Under the pieces are notes generated by a model, which made no database searches, was not told the DNA's origin, and was given only the letters and a program-made list of their open reading frames with translations. A stretch of DNA of 64,000 bases from Timema cristinae (lineage: Eukaryota; Arthropoda; Insecta; Phasmatodea; Timematidae), in contig JBCFYV010009882.1 of the NCBI GenBank assembly GCA_039000515.1, positions 58,954,277 through 59,018,276 on the forward strand, given 5' to 3'. How positions within the stretch are numbered: position 1 is the first letter of the stretch; every line of letters begins with the position of its first letter. Position numbers and translations under genes: made by a program. Below, piece by piece: positions 1 through 12,560 of this stretch.

Positions 1-330
1 TTTTCTAGCCTTTGGCAGTAAGGGGGCTATGTTGCCATAAAAAATACTTCAGGTTTCTTCTAGAGGTGTTTAATATTTATAATTTGTCCTTGCCTTCAGC
101 AGTTAGGGGGCTATGTTACTGTAAACACACTTTAGAGAGCTTCTAGAGGTGTTTAAATATAAAGATTTTTCCTAGCTTCCGGCTGTTAGGGGGTTATGTA
201 ACCATAAAAAAAAAACACTTCAGATAGCTTCTATAGGTGTTTAATATTTATAATTTTTCCTAGCCTTCAGCATTTGGGGTTATGTTGCCATAAGAAACAC
301 TTCAGATAGCTTCTATTTATATAGCTATAT
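1..330. repeat. 85-bp tandem repeat, about four copies
   Basis: Four imperfect copies of a unit of about 85 bases run from the window edge. Each carries cagttagggggctatgtt, cacttcagatagcttct and ggtgtttaatatttataa in that order. The array probably continues to the left. It lies about 300 bases inside a hAT-type terminal sequence at 654, so it may be the internal or subterminal repeat of a transposon. Confidence 0.8.
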
Positions 331-399
331 TTCTATAGCTATTTATTTTTTAGGTACAGCATGGATGTAAAACCACTCTCACAGAGATTATGTTGATGA

Positions 400-654
400 A
401 AAAGGCATAATAAACTGCTACTGTAGAAGGTGTCGAGTAGCGTATTGAAAATTCTCAGAAATCGATCTCCAGCCTAGAGCAAATAAAGGAAAAATAGGGG
501 TGGAAATAACCAGATAACGGTAACCTCCAACAATTAGGGTTTTCCCTAAGTCACTTGTTATTTTGCCAACTTTCCCTTGAGAGCTGCTCGCGTACCCTCT
601 GAAAGGTGCTGGCGTACCCCTGGGGGTAAGCATACCCCGGTTTGAGAACCGCTG
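400..654 (-). mobile_element. hAT-like transposon end (other end not in window)
   Basis: Read on the minus strand, the sequence starting at 654 is CAGCGGTTCTCAAACCGGGG. This is the classical type of terminal inverted repeat of non-autonomous hAT elements. The flanking 8 bases on the right are ccatagac, which would be the target-site duplication. A matching left terminus was not found between 1 and 600. The element therefore probably begins upstream of the window, with the 1-330 tandem repeat inside it, or it is truncated. Confidence 0.5.
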
Positions 655-679
655 CCATAGACCTATCTTATGCTCTCCA

Positions 680-760
680 ATTATTATTATTATTACTATT
701 TAACACCGCGTCTTACTACCCGTTCGGGTTATACGCTTGCACTCCAATTAGATCTTAGGA
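680..760 (-). repeat. SINE family A, 3' end fragment
   Basis: On the minus strand this contains GTATAACCCGAACGGGTA, AGTAAGACGCGGTGTTAAA and then a (TAA)n-type tail. The same 3' end is present at 1941-1985 and at 63406-63460, the last joined to a tRNA-like head. It is therefore a shared SINE tail rather than host sequence. Confidence 0.6.
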
Positions 761-1334
761 TCTCTAGAAAAATAGTATTATTCATGAGAATTGCATTTTA
801 TGGCAATGGCTTAACGTTAATATAGGGAATAAATGAGTATTGATGGAAACCTTCCTTTCAACTGAAGGCTATTTTAACCGTTATTATTTGTACTTCTGCC
901 CTTCTAGTGGATATTACTGTGCAGCTCTATTGTGATCGATAGTACCGTAGCAGGTGATAAAGCATAGTCACCTGGTGTAATAACATCAATAATGTTTACC
1001 AATAAGGCTTACTTTGGCTTGAAAACCCCTTTAAAATGAACTAGAATATAGACCTTGCTATTTGATTGGCTATCATTTCGTAGTAAAAGAAGATTCTTAT
1101 CTGAGGGAATTAAAAAAGTTGAAGTCCTTCTGCGTGCAATCCATATGTTTGGTCGCACGCACGCAAGGACCGGCGTTTTACATAAAGCCTAATATATAAG
1201 GTTTAAGGACTGAAGCAGGCTGGTAGCTCTTAATGTCAGAGGGGACAATTTCCATTTGAAATAAAGTTTTTATTGATCCTGTGCCTCCCAATATCCATAC
1301 CATCTATCAGCGACATATAATTTAAAATAGGAAA

Positions 1335-1460
1335 CTAAATATCGCTACAACGGTAGCCATGCATTGCACTTGGTTGAAATTGGTTTGAATCCCGGTCTGT
1401 AGAATATTTTCCACATGTTTCTCATCCTCTTTCATGCATTTAAATGCTGGTAAACATATT
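1335..1460 (+). repeat. SINE family B copy, tRNA-like B box
   Basis: It contains ggtttgaatcccggtctg, which resembles the internal B box of a tRNA-derived promoter. A pyrimidine-rich segment and tgcatttaaatgctggtaaa follow. The same arrangement is found at 51255-51440 and 61225-61360. Confidence 0.45.
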
Positions 1461-1940
1461 ATAAGCTACCTTTGTTAACTCTACCCGTTATATTAAGCCG
1501 TTAATAGCCCTGGTAGTAAAAATGTTCATTAAAAACAGATTAAATAGTATGATATAGTTTTAGAAGAACAACGTCAGCATCTGTTTGGAAAACTCGGCCC
1601 CAGTTTAGCCATTCAGAGTGAAGCGTATCACGTGGAGGATTCAATAGCAAACCAACGATAGTGAGGTTTTTAAAAATTGTAAGCACAAGATTCTCCTCAA
1701 GTGTCTTATGTATGTTGAGAGAATGGTCTAGTTCACTTGAAATCAAGCAAATACGTGTAGTTATTTATATTGTAGTACATTGGTCAAATCAAGACTGATT
1801 AGTTTATGATAATAGGTATTTATAGGCAATAGAACTTGGGCTGGGATCGAGAACATTAAAACATTGTCTTAAAGCCTTTGATCATTTGGTTTTGATGGGG
1901 TCTAAGCTGTAGTCTTCACGAGATGCGAGATCTAGACAAG

Positions 1941-1985
1941 TTTTATTTTCTTTAGCACCACGTCTTACTACCTATTTGGGTTAAA
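1941..1985 (-). repeat. SINE family A, 3' end fragment
   Basis: The minus strand reads TTAACCCAAATAGGTAG and TAAGACGTGGTGCTAAAG. This is a diverged copy of the tail at 680-760 and 63406-63460, truncated at its 5' side. Confidence 0.5.
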
Positions 1986-3409
1986 TAAATACATTGAACT
2001 ATTTTTTTTTTTAATTCTATCACTATTAATACAATTACAGAAATTAATATTCTTTTAAATTAATAAATATTCAGATAAAATTAATTAAAATAATTAATTA
2101 TAATTTCAAGTGAAAATACCCAAAGATGTTTGGTATTGTTAAAATATAGACTATTCTATAAATTAGAACGACAATAGTCTGACAAAATATTTTTCTAATC
2201 TATTTTCCCCTTCATTGTGGTAAAAATACTTACACGTTCACTTGTGATCAGTTATTTAGATATTGAAGTTTTTGTAGTTTATTCTGTCAGTTTAAGATGA
2301 CAAATTAACATTATCGTACCCCCATTGGTGGGTATGTGGTGGACTAACTGTCACTATAAACTAGTTCAATTTGTGAATCCTCGCCTCTTCTATTAAGTAG
2401 AAGACGTGATGATTACAATAACAAACAAATCTAAAAAGGAAATTTTGGGAAGGATGAGACATAAGAGGAATATATATAGCCTAAGTTTAACAATTAGTTT
2501 AATAAAATGTGAATAAGAGAAATAGAATTACATACGTTTTAAATAGATTTTAGATCAAACAGTTCATTGTTATTAAAAATAACTTTAATCAGTTACCATA
2601 TTCATATACTTTCCAATAGGCAGGAATATAAATAAGCACCTTGATGACTAGGAACTAACAGAAGTAAGATTGAACATATAGTTTAGTTTAGTAACTCTTA
2701 AAATGGGGATCAACACTCATTCTCCTACGAAGGAGCGTCTGCCTCAACATTGCGGCAGTCAAAGATAGGCAACAAATAATAATTTAAGGTTAAGTCACAA
2801 TACATAAAGACAATCTAGCCTAGCTAATCCCAGACTAAGACCTGAAAGGTATATTCATGAACAATAATGAAATTATAGTGAATTAAAACAAGGGGTATTT
2901 AATCCTAATTTTATAGAGTTACTTGAGGACAGTTATATAATCTAGCTAGCTTGAGTTAACTCCCTAGAGAGTTACGAAAACCTAGGAATAATATCCTTGA
3001 AGAGGAACCAGCATTTTACAAATAGTAAGTGGCGAGCAATCAAGGATCTTTGTGGTTAAATTATTATGGCCGGTAAATTACTAATAAGTACTACCAGGAC
3101 ATTCAATGGTATATTTATACTTCTACCCATTCTTGGGCACACAATAAATAGTACACACAATATTTATTTACTTGATACAAACGGCGCCTGAAGGGTTCGG
3201 AGACAAAACACTATCCCCGCGGACCACTACTATCACCTAGTAGTGTTCCCACAGGTTGCGCACCGTAAATATATACATTAAAAAGAACTAATAGTGATTG
3301 CTCTCTGTCACTGACCTGACTGGTTAATTGAAGAAAACGTTAGATAACCTTATTTCCGCCATAAAAAGATCATAAACATGATCATACCGTTTAGAGAGTC
3401 ATTATTATT
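1986..3409. other. AT-rich intronic DNA, no gene seen
   Basis: I found no coding motif, RNA gene or clear repeat here. The sequence is part of the large cut intron upstream of the first visible exon. The stretch 761-1334 is equally featureless. Confidence 0.5.
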
Positions 3410-3780
3410 TCCTAACATATATAACTATGTCTTAAGGACTTTAAAAAGTAAATCAGACACACTGACCCAGTGTTTACAGTCATATGGATCTAGTTAAATA
3501 GAGTATTAAGCTCATCAATCAAAACTATGCCTTATAGGCATAGAAAAAACAAGTCAGAAACACTGACATTTATCATATCACATGAACATAGAAAACGGGT
3601 AATAACCCTAATCATCAAAACTATGCCTTATGAGCATAGAACAAGTCAGAAATTTTGACACAAAAACTTTTGTCAGATGGACATAGAAAGTCAGTTACTC
3701 TGACACAAAAAACTATGTCTGATGGACATAGAAAGTCAGAGATACTCTGACACAATAAACTATGTCTGATGGACATATAA
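3410..3780. repeat. Tandem array of hairpin-forming repeats
   Basis: Units of roughly 50-60 bases repeat here. Each contains two perfect or near-perfect short palindromes: CTATGTC-tgat-GGACATAG and GTCAG-n-CTGAC. Upstream copies are more diverged (ctatgccttataggcatag with gtcagaaacactgac). The last two units at about 3690-3775 are nearly identical. Substitutions in one arm are often matched in the other (GTC/GAC arms versus GCC/GGC arms), so base pairing is retained across diverged units. Confidence 0.75.
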
Positions 3781-4179
3781 AATAAAGTGTTACGAATCTA
3801 AACCAGATTCTAACTTAGAAATACTTAAAGTACCAGATGAGGCTTCATCTACGATGAGGTGGAGAGACCAACGACTGACACATCGTAGTCACCAGTAGTT
3901 TCTTCGGCGATATATAGTTACGTCCTAGTTCTTCCTCCATTGAATTTATTAAATAGAATATATTATGTGACATCAGACATTAGCATGCTCTGATGAACCC
4001 TGAAGGTGAGCACGACAGCAAGTTCCAACACCTACCGACCAATTGGTCACACCGTGTGGTTGGAATCTAAGAGACAGGTTGTCACGTTTCACGAAATTTC
4101 TGAAACAAAAAAAAGACAAATTATTAATATTGATAGGGGAAAACAAGTATTTTGGGAAACCGAATAAGGGTTTTTAGAT

Positions 4180-5870
4180 TTACGTGCGGAGACACTACTC
4201 TATGAAGGGCTGGGTGATAGCCTCCCAAACCACTGTTGACACATCTCGCTTATCCGATCAGGGCTTTGGGACGTCGATGGCACCCTACAGGGTAGATGAC
4301 GTAATTCCCAAGCCCCTGGATAAGAGGATTGATGGCACCGGGAAGTCTGTCGTAGAAGGACTACGCCAGCTTCCGGAAGATGACCTTGATGGTAGGCATA
4401 TCCAGGTCGCGATGCAGAGTCTCATTACAGACTACTAAGGTGCGTCCACAATGACCCTCAGACACACGCTCTGGAACGCCTGCATCCTCCTCATATACGT
4501 GTCCGCCAGGTGGCCCCAAGTGGGACACGCATAGTCAAGGATCGGTCTGAGCAACTGCTTGAACAGTGTCAGACCGATCCTTGTGGACAGGGTGCTACGC
4601 CTGTTTAGCAGTGGGCCTAAGATTCCCAGCCTTTGCCTCGCCTTGTTAAGTCTCTCATTACAGTGTCGTCTCCAGGTCAATTTGGTGCCCAGCGTAAGTC
4701 CCAGGTACTTAACACTGTGCGCCCATCTGATCTGTTCAACAAACAGCCAGAGTGGGGCCGGCCTGTAGAATTTTCTTTTCCATGTGAATAGTACTGTTGT
4801 GCTTTTCTCCAAGTTAATACGTGTCCTCCAGGTGTCAGCCACCTCTCCAACTGCGTTAGGTACGTCTGGAGATGCCTCTCCACCAGCTGCCCTCGTCACG
4901 ACTCAGCCACTAGAGCCGTTTCGTCCACATACAGTGATAACTTGGTGTTTGGGGATTTTCGAATGTCATTCACATGCAGACTGAAGAGCACTGGGCCCAC
5001 GAGGGAACCCTGCGGCACTCCAGCCCGGATGCTTCTGACTTGGGAGGTGGCGTTCCCAAAAATAGTGGAGAAGGTGCGGTGGGATAGATAAGATTGTACA
5101 ACCTTATCTAGTTGGAAGGGCAGGTTCAGGGATAGGAGTTTGTAAAGGAGACCTTCGTGCCAAACACGGTCGAAGGCCCTTTCCACGTCGATAAATAGAG
5201 CCCCAGTCAGCCTGTTAATGTTGAAGTTCCTCATGACCTGCTCTACGAGCCGGATGAGTTGGTGAGACGTAGCGTGTCCCACCTGAAAGCAGAACTGCTC
5301 GTCCACCAAGATGCCCGCCTCGCGAACATGTTGGGTCAGTCTCGTCAGTATAAGTCTCTCGAACAACTTACCCAAGCAGTCGAGCAAGCTGATCGGTCGG
5401 TGAGACGAAGCTAGGGCCGGGTCCTTACCCGGTTTATGAAAGCAGAGGACGTTGGCGTGCTTCCAGAGCTCGGGGAAGTGACTCAGGAACAGGATGGCGT
5501 TGAATAACTCCACGAGGAATTTAATCGCCTCCAAGGGCAGCTTTCAGATGACCGCGTTATTGATACCGTCGCGTCTGGGGGCCTTCTTTAGTCTTAGAGC
5601 GACTGATGCCCGCGACATTTCTGTCACCTCCATGGGTATAGGTTCATACAAGGGTCTGTATGAGAACGCACCGATGACCTGAGCCACGTGCGCAATGTGC
5701 ACCGTGTCTGACGGGTTGTCAATCGGTACAATTTGTGCCTCTAAGTGCTCAGCGAGAGCATAGGCCTTCTCCTGGTCGGAGTTAGCCACCCCGTTACGAC
5801 CCACAATAGGCGGCCTTGATGTGGGGACCTTGTCATGCGCCACAGGGACCTGTCCTGTACGCACAGCCTC
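4180..5870 (-). pseudogene. Jockey-type LINE reverse transcriptase, broken
   Basis: On the minus strand the region encodes a non-LTR reverse transcriptase in several frames. From the 5' side come PPIVGRNGVANSDQEKA, then a long block (about 5534-4896) with HRPISLLDCLGKLFERLIL and AGVPQGSLVGPVLFSL. The next block (4899-4435) has VKYLGLTLGTKLTW, GILGPLLNRRSTLS and LDYACPTWG. These are the order and motifs of the Jockey clade. The catalytic box, normally YADD, reads YVDE at about 4919-4933. There are also frameshifts, so it is dead. The C-terminal tail continues to about 4184. The endonuclease half is missing, which is typical 5' truncation. It lies inside the cut intron in antisense orientation. 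Confidence 0.85.
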
Positions 5871-6868
5871 TCATATTATGTGAGGCGAGAAATTCCTTTT
5901 CTTGGAAGCGTGGCTTGTGAGTAAGACGTCAAATTACTGGTGGTACCGGCATGGTTATCTGGGAAGCTTTCCTGGAGCTAGGGCACTTCCCGACAACATA
6001 AATCCTAAGGGAGTTAACACCTGTCACGTATTATATGAATATATTAGCACTACTAATCATTGGGTTAATACTATTTATGGTATTTTTTTATTGTAGATGT
6101 TAAACAGCTGGTTTAACATGCTACAACTCTCATACCCCTTTTACCAAAGGTACCCGAGGAGGAAGCAACCATGAGATGGCGAAGAAACATCTTATAGGCC
6201 TCTTGCACCTTTGATGTGAGCGGCCGGGACCACTTCGTAGATACAGGTTCAGGTGAAGCGTCCAGCAATCTCTTTCACACATACGGCACCAGCCTGAAGT
6301 AGTAATTTTGCTCCTGAATCAGAGCGAAGATGCAGAAAGGAAGGGAGGGATAGAGTCAGTCACATAAATATACAACTTCATACTCGATACACGTATAATA
6401 AAGAATCCATAACGACCTATCAACTGTAGAATCGCAGCAATTTAGAAACATTAACTATAAAGTTGCATATTTCAATCCATTAGTGTAACTTGGCAAAACT
6501 GATATGCCAAATATCTTTCTAGTAAGAACAAATCATTAACAGTAACTTGATTCTGACTGAATCATTGACTGCAACTAATATGCATAGTACTCATCATTAT
6601 GCATGCAGCATATTAATTTGTTTTTACAAATTTTACTTTAAATTTACTTTTAGATATTATTTCAAAGCAAAACATGTACTTGTTTCTACAACTTCAATTA
6701 TTATTTTAATTTATATTTCAAAAGCAACACACTTGTTTCTGCTAATGTTAATTGGTATTTACATTTTTACAAAAGCAGCACCCTAACTTGTTTCTACTAG
6801 ATCTAGTAGAATCCTAAAACTGTATACAAAAATACCTTTACATTTGAGTTATAATTACATATTTTACC
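5871..6868. other. No gene seen; possible LTR region of the neighbouring element
   Basis: No coding motif was recognised. Around 6600-6790 there is a loose repetition of acttgtttctact separated by AT-rich sequence. The 3' LTR of the Ty3-type element at 6869-9760 would be expected here, but I could not match it to a second LTR near 10 kb. Confidence 0.35.
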
Positions 6869-9760
6869 TTAAATACCGTGAACTTTTTTAAGATGAATGA
6901 TAGGCACCCTACGGGTCAGGTCAGCATCTACCGGATTGTCTAACATCACAGATACCGGAGTTAAGAAAGATTTGATGAGCCATGGACCACCCCACTTTGG
7001 CGTGAGTTTGACAGAGATTCTGTCGGCAGCTGAGCTAAGAGGGAAGTTATGACACTGAACTTTGTCGTTTATAGACAAATAAACTGGCTTACGACCTCGG
7101 TTATAAGCCGCGGCCACTCTATGCCTGGACCTGCGCAAATTATGAAAAGCAAGCGTACACCTTTCATAATAAGTGAAGTCCCCAGAATCCCCAACAAGCG
7201 GATCAACGTCCCAGATAGCCAACAAGGGATTATTTTGCTCTCGCCCAAGTAATAAAGATGATGGCGTAGCTCCGGTCGACTCATGTATTGCCGAGTTAAA
7301 AGCTAGTGATAAAAAATCTAAATCTTTGTCCCAGTGAGGCTGCGTAGAACCATGAAAAATCGTAAGAGCTATGTTCAAGCTCCTATTGAACCTTTCTACT
7401 TGATTAGGAGCAGGATGGTAAGGGCTAGTAGTTACATGCTTAATACCCCACGCAAAACATATATCATGAAATATCTTGGAGCGAAAACAAGGTCCATTAT
7501 CGCTAACCACTTTCCTGGGCTCACCAAAAAATAGTCCATACTCTATAAAAGAGTGCTTTAACACTAGTAGAAAAACCCTTCCTGTTCCTAAGGGAGATAA
7601 TGACCACAAACTTTGAAAAACCATCAATAAGGTTAAGTAAACAGGTATTACCATTAGTAGAACGAGTGATGGGGCATACAAAATGAATAAACACAGTTTC
7701 CCACGGGCTATGAGCAACATCTGCAGAATGTAACCCATAACGAGTGTTCGGTGGAGGTTTGGCTTCCAAACAACCATCACACTTTCTAATCCAATGTATA
7801 ACATCCTGGTACATATTGGGCCAAAAAAACTTATTTATATTCCTGTGAGTTTTGAAAATACCCAAATGGCCTAAAAAATAGAGTTATGAAAATACTTAAG
7901 TATCATACCCCTTAATTTAGCGGGAACAAAAAATTGCCTGCCTTTCTTGTTCTTCCCCACATGCACAATAAACTTCTATGCATGGTAAAGTTTTCAACCT
8001 TATCACCGTTCCCCAGCCAATCCATAATATCCCTACAGTAAGGATCTTCTAGCTGATGTTGAGCTAACGAAATAAAATGCTCTGGAATTGAGCTTATAAC
8101 GTTGACACAAGCAGGAACAGAACAAGAAAGTATAGGGAACATTCCTTCGTCGATGCGAGAAACAACATCGGCAACAACGTTATCTTTCTCCGACACATGT
8201 TCGGATCTGAACTTGAACTGAGACAACTTCCCTAACTGCTTTGGGTGGTCGAACATCCACGACAAGGCTCTATTGTCAGTATGCAGAATGAACTCGCGTT
8301 GTTCGAGATAATCGGCAAACTTCTCGATACCGAATAAGCATCCAAGACATTCTCGTTCATACGCACTGTACCTCTTCTGTACATCAGTAAGAGACTTACT
8401 TGCTAAAGCTACAGGAAGTAAACCTTCTGGGTGTCTTTGAGAAAGAACAGCCCCAAGGGCATAGGATGAAGTGTCAACTCTAAATTCAAAGGGTAACGAA
8501 AAATCTGGCATTCTAAGTATCTTAGGGGACACCAGATTTTGCTTAAGATTAGAAAAAGCTTTCTTTTGGTCGTCTCCCCACACAAACTGTACTCCTTTCT
8601 TTTTTAGAAGGTTTAAAGCGGCAGCCAACTAAAAAAAAAGGAAGGAATGGAGCTGGAATAATATGCACACATCCCCACATAACGTTGAGCCTGTTTAAAA
8701 CTTTTAGGGACATGAAAGTCAACAATGGGCCTAATACGTTCAGAGTACACAAGAATATTACCCTTAGAAATCACATACCCTAAATACCTTATACATTCAG
8801 TGCCCCACGTCACTTTATCTGAATTAACAGTGAGACCAGTCTCTCTAAGCCGCTGGAGAACCAACGTGAAATTTTCATTATGTTCTTCTAAGGATCGACT
8901 ATAAATACAAATGTCGTCTAAATAATTGAATACAAATTTGAATTTGAAGTTGGACATAATATGGTATAACACTCGACTAAGTGCCGCTCCACCAAAGCTG
9001 ATCCCAAGGGGAACACTATTATACTCATAACATACCCAAGGGGTAATAAAGGCGGTATATTGCTTGGAATCCTCAGTAAGTGCACATTGAAGAAAACTAG
9101 CATTCATTTCTATCAAACTATAAATCTTCGCACCCCCTAAATGTTGAAAGACACTTTCAATAGTGGGCATTGGATATGGGTCGAAAACAATCTGTTTATT
9201 AATTTTACGATAGTCAACAATCAACCTATGTCCCCCACCTTTCCTAGGGATAATAAAGGTGGGACTAATATATGTAGATCGAGATGGCTTAGTCACTTTC
9301 TTATCAAGCAGGTCCTGCACTAGATTTCTAAACGCTTGTGACTTAGGCGGCGAGCAAGAATAAAGAGGATATCTAACTGGCCGGAAATTAGAAAGAAATA
9401 TCTGATAAGGGAGGATAACACATTTACCCCAATTAGTGGTAATGGTCTCCGAAAAACTTTAAATGGTTGCTCTAAGTTTAACGGGTGGTTTGCTGATCAA
9501 AAAGATATCCTTTTCTGCAACTTTTTCAAATTTAATTTTAGCAGAGGAGTTAAATTTGAAATAGATATGATTTCTTTCTAAATCGATTTTAGTTTGAGTC
9601 CTTGCTAGAAAATCGACGCTTAATATATTATCGTAAGGTAAGTTGGTGACTTCAGAAAATGAATGCTTCCAAGAGAAACCTCTAACTTTAATTGAACAGT
9701 AAATATTCTTATCTACAACGAGAGACGTTCCATTTGATATAGCAAAGAGTTTAGGTTTAG
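6869..9760 (-). pseudogene. Ty3-type LTR retrotransposon pol, broken
   Basis: The minus strand encodes, in order, the end of an aspartic protease (LPYDNILSVDFLARTQ, about 9620-9660), reverse transcriptase (9320-8613), RNase H (8628-7912) and integrase (7865-6869). Landmarks are RLIVDYRKINKQ, VFNYLDDICIYS, TDNRALSWMFDH, KFFWPNMYQDVIHWIRKC, VVSDNGPCFRS and QVERFNRSL. Frameshifts separate the blocks. The first catalytic Asp of reverse transcriptase is Glu (YSLIEMNASF). The first catalytic Asp of integrase is His (VFIHFVCP). Both changes would inactivate it. gag and clear LTRs were not recognised. It is antisense to cut. Confidence 0.9.
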
Positions 9761-12061
9761 ATTAAGTAGCAGCACAAGAATGCAAGTATGGCAGTTGTTG
9801 GTTACGAGTTCGAACGACAGCCTGGTGAACTGATGGTTTGTTTGCCTAAATGGTACTCCATTCCCATCCACGCGAATTTGGATACATCTCCTCTAAATGA
9901 TACCCAATCATCCCTACCCATTAGCATTATTAAAATGCGTATATGCCAGATGGGTAGTAAGGCAAATAATTTAATTTTACCAGATGTTATTAAAGTGGCT
10001 CGAGTTGAACCTAAATAATGTATTATTATTTGGGGTATTTAACGTGCACTTCCTGAATCGACTGATTATATTATCACACAATTTACAAACTAACTTAATT
10101 TTAAAACAGATATAACATCCCCTCTCATCAGTGAAAATGTAAGTCCCAGTTTTACGAATAATTAAATTTATGGTCTTAGCGGGAGTCAAACCCAGGAATT
10201 CTATCTCATTGAGCAGACTGAGCTAATTTTTCTAGATAAATACGTGTTAGAATGTGAGTTTAACTATGATATTAAATAAATCCATATTTATTTATTATTT
10301 AATGTGTTTATTTAGAGTGAACTTATTTTGAAGCATGTGCAGCTCTTCTGAATGATTTCGCTTTGGTAAATATGCAACAGTTAAAATTATAATCTAAATC
10401 ATCACTATGCCCACATTTTAAGGTGTGGATGTAGAGAATGCGAGAAAAAGCCAGTTTTTTTTTGACAAAATAAATAAAGCATTGCTTTTCTACAAAAACA
10501 TATTTTTTCTATTCACATAGGGATAGCAAGATTTGTTGAATATCGGTCATTAGCTTAGCGGTATTATACGACAAACATTTTAAATGAAGATAAAAGCTGT
10601 CATTAAATTCCAGGATATCCTTTAACGATATTCAACAATTGTTGAGGTCACCATCTGGAGAAAATTAATCTCTCTAGTTATACTGAAGCAATATTTGATT
10701 TATTTTGACCAAGAAAAGTTTTGTTATAAAAATTGAAAAAACACTTTCCTTTCTTCACGTTGCTTATACCCCCAAAGTGGGATGAAAGGGAAAGGGATGT
10801 AATAAAAATCCAGCAGAGTTGGGTCTGAGCTAAGTTACTTTGAAAGTATTGTGTTGGAATAATATATTGTATCAGAAAGTGCATCTTGAATACCTTTTAA
10901 TAATAAAATACTTGTTCAATTTAACTATACAAAGGTTAATTTGATATTTTGTATGAACTTAAAAAAAACTAGGTCGATATAGCTCTTTATGGATTAATGA
11001 AATTGAATTTTTTTAGCTTCATAAAACATTCTATGAATAATTGGCTCAATAACAATTTTTGATATTTATAAAGCGCATGATAATGTAGTAAACTATCCAA
11101 AATAACACTAAATACATGTGTTGGTAAAATGTTGCATCTTTTATGTAAAAGTGTTTTAGCATATTGTGATTCACATATTATGAATACTTTAATTAAAACA
11201 AATATGTGATTCTGATTCTTATATACATATACTTTTACTAAAACCAATATGTGATTCATATAAATATATATACTTTAGCTAAAACAAACATTTTCTAGAA
11301 TCAAAAATTTGTTGTCATTATTGAAGCTAGCTGATATTGGAACAGCAATGTTCCAGTGATTCATATCGACAACCCTAATCCAATAGATCAAACTCAAACA
11401 TTTTAGTATAATATAAACTCACATAAATTACAATCGTTTACGATGTCACGACTATAGTAAGCTCCTAAATACTTGCCCTAATTTCATAATCTGATATTCT
11501 ATCCAGAAGTATTGAGATGATAATTCAGCACATTAGTGACAGAGCCTACCTTAGAAAGAGTTGTCTGGCTACCATTTTCCCGTATGAATGAACTAACAGT
11601 ATCTTATCTAATTTTAATATTAGAAAGGTTGTTTTAAGAAGGACCTCAAACATGCAAATATGGTCACCCTCTCGTTACTGATGGCTAGCTTCTGCTGATC
11701 TCTCTCTCTGGTATAGGCGTATGTTAATTGCTGAAAATACTGACTGTGAGGGTTTGTTAGACTGTTTGCTTCTGATTTGGTTTCTTTGTGATTATGCTTT
11801 TATATTTTGGTGACATTGCAGTTTCCAAGAATTTGTTAAAATACTACTAATGCTACCAATGTCAGGTATAAGAGATTTTTCTGCTGCTAATGTATAGTCA
11901 AGGCGATTATGGATGGTTAGCTAGTACACATTCAGGATGTAGGGTGTCAGTGTATGTTAAGTGTCAGTTATTGCAAAACTGAATTACATGTGAAGAGCTT
12001 TTAGGTTCTGATGCAGTGCTTGATTGATTACTTACTTAGAAACTCAAATGTTAATTGCCGC
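9761..12061. other. AT-rich intronic DNA, no gene seen
   Basis: It probably includes the gag/LTR side of the Ty3-type element near 9.8-10.2 kb, but no motif could be tied to it. A minus-strand GGGTTTGACTCCC near 10180 resembles a tRNA B box and may mark a SINE scrap. Nothing else is supported. Confidence 0.4.
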
Positions 12062-12560
12062 ACTTATAAAAATACGTCACCTATCCCTATCTTGAGCTAG
12101 CTCTGTCCAGTCCACCTCATTTCACACTATCTCTTTCAGGTCCATTCAAATGTTATCCTCCCATCTGCGTCTAGGTCTTCCCAATGATCTCTTCCCATTG
12201 GGTTTGCCAGTCAATACCATGAACAAGGTTCTAGAATATTCAATTCGCGCTTCATGTCCTGCCCACCGTAATCTACAAGACTTGATTATCCTTACTATGT
12301 CTTGTGATGAGTAAGGTATATGTAACTTATCGTTATGTAATCTCTACTCTCCAGTAGTCTCATCCCCTTTTGGACCAAATATCTTCCTAAGCACCTTGTT
12401 TACGAATACCCTAAATTTGTTTTAGTTATAATAGATATGATACCACGTTTCACAGCCGTAGAGAGTAACCGATAAAATTATTGGTTTTGTATATTCTGAG
12501 GTTTACATTCCTTGAAACCAGTCCATCTGTCAACAACTTACTAACAAATTAATAATACGC
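12062..12560 (-). pseudogene. RTE-type LINE, C-terminal end of reverse transcriptase
   Basis: Read on the minus strand and crossing frameshifts, this gives the conserved tail of RTE/BovB-like reverse transcriptases. In order the motifs are GCETWYH (near 12450), FRVFVNKVLRKIFGP, SCRLRWAGHEARIE, GKPNGKRSLGRPRRRWEDNI and then WTELAQDRDR near 12100. No single frame is long enough to stand out as an ORF, and the fragment is recognisable only by motif order. It is a 5'-truncated, dead copy in a cut intron. Confidence 0.85.

Noticed and set aside
9788..10018. 76-residue plus-strand ORF beside the Ty3-type element
   Set aside because: No recognisable motif. It lies where gag/LTR sequence of the minus-strand element is expected and is probably chance.
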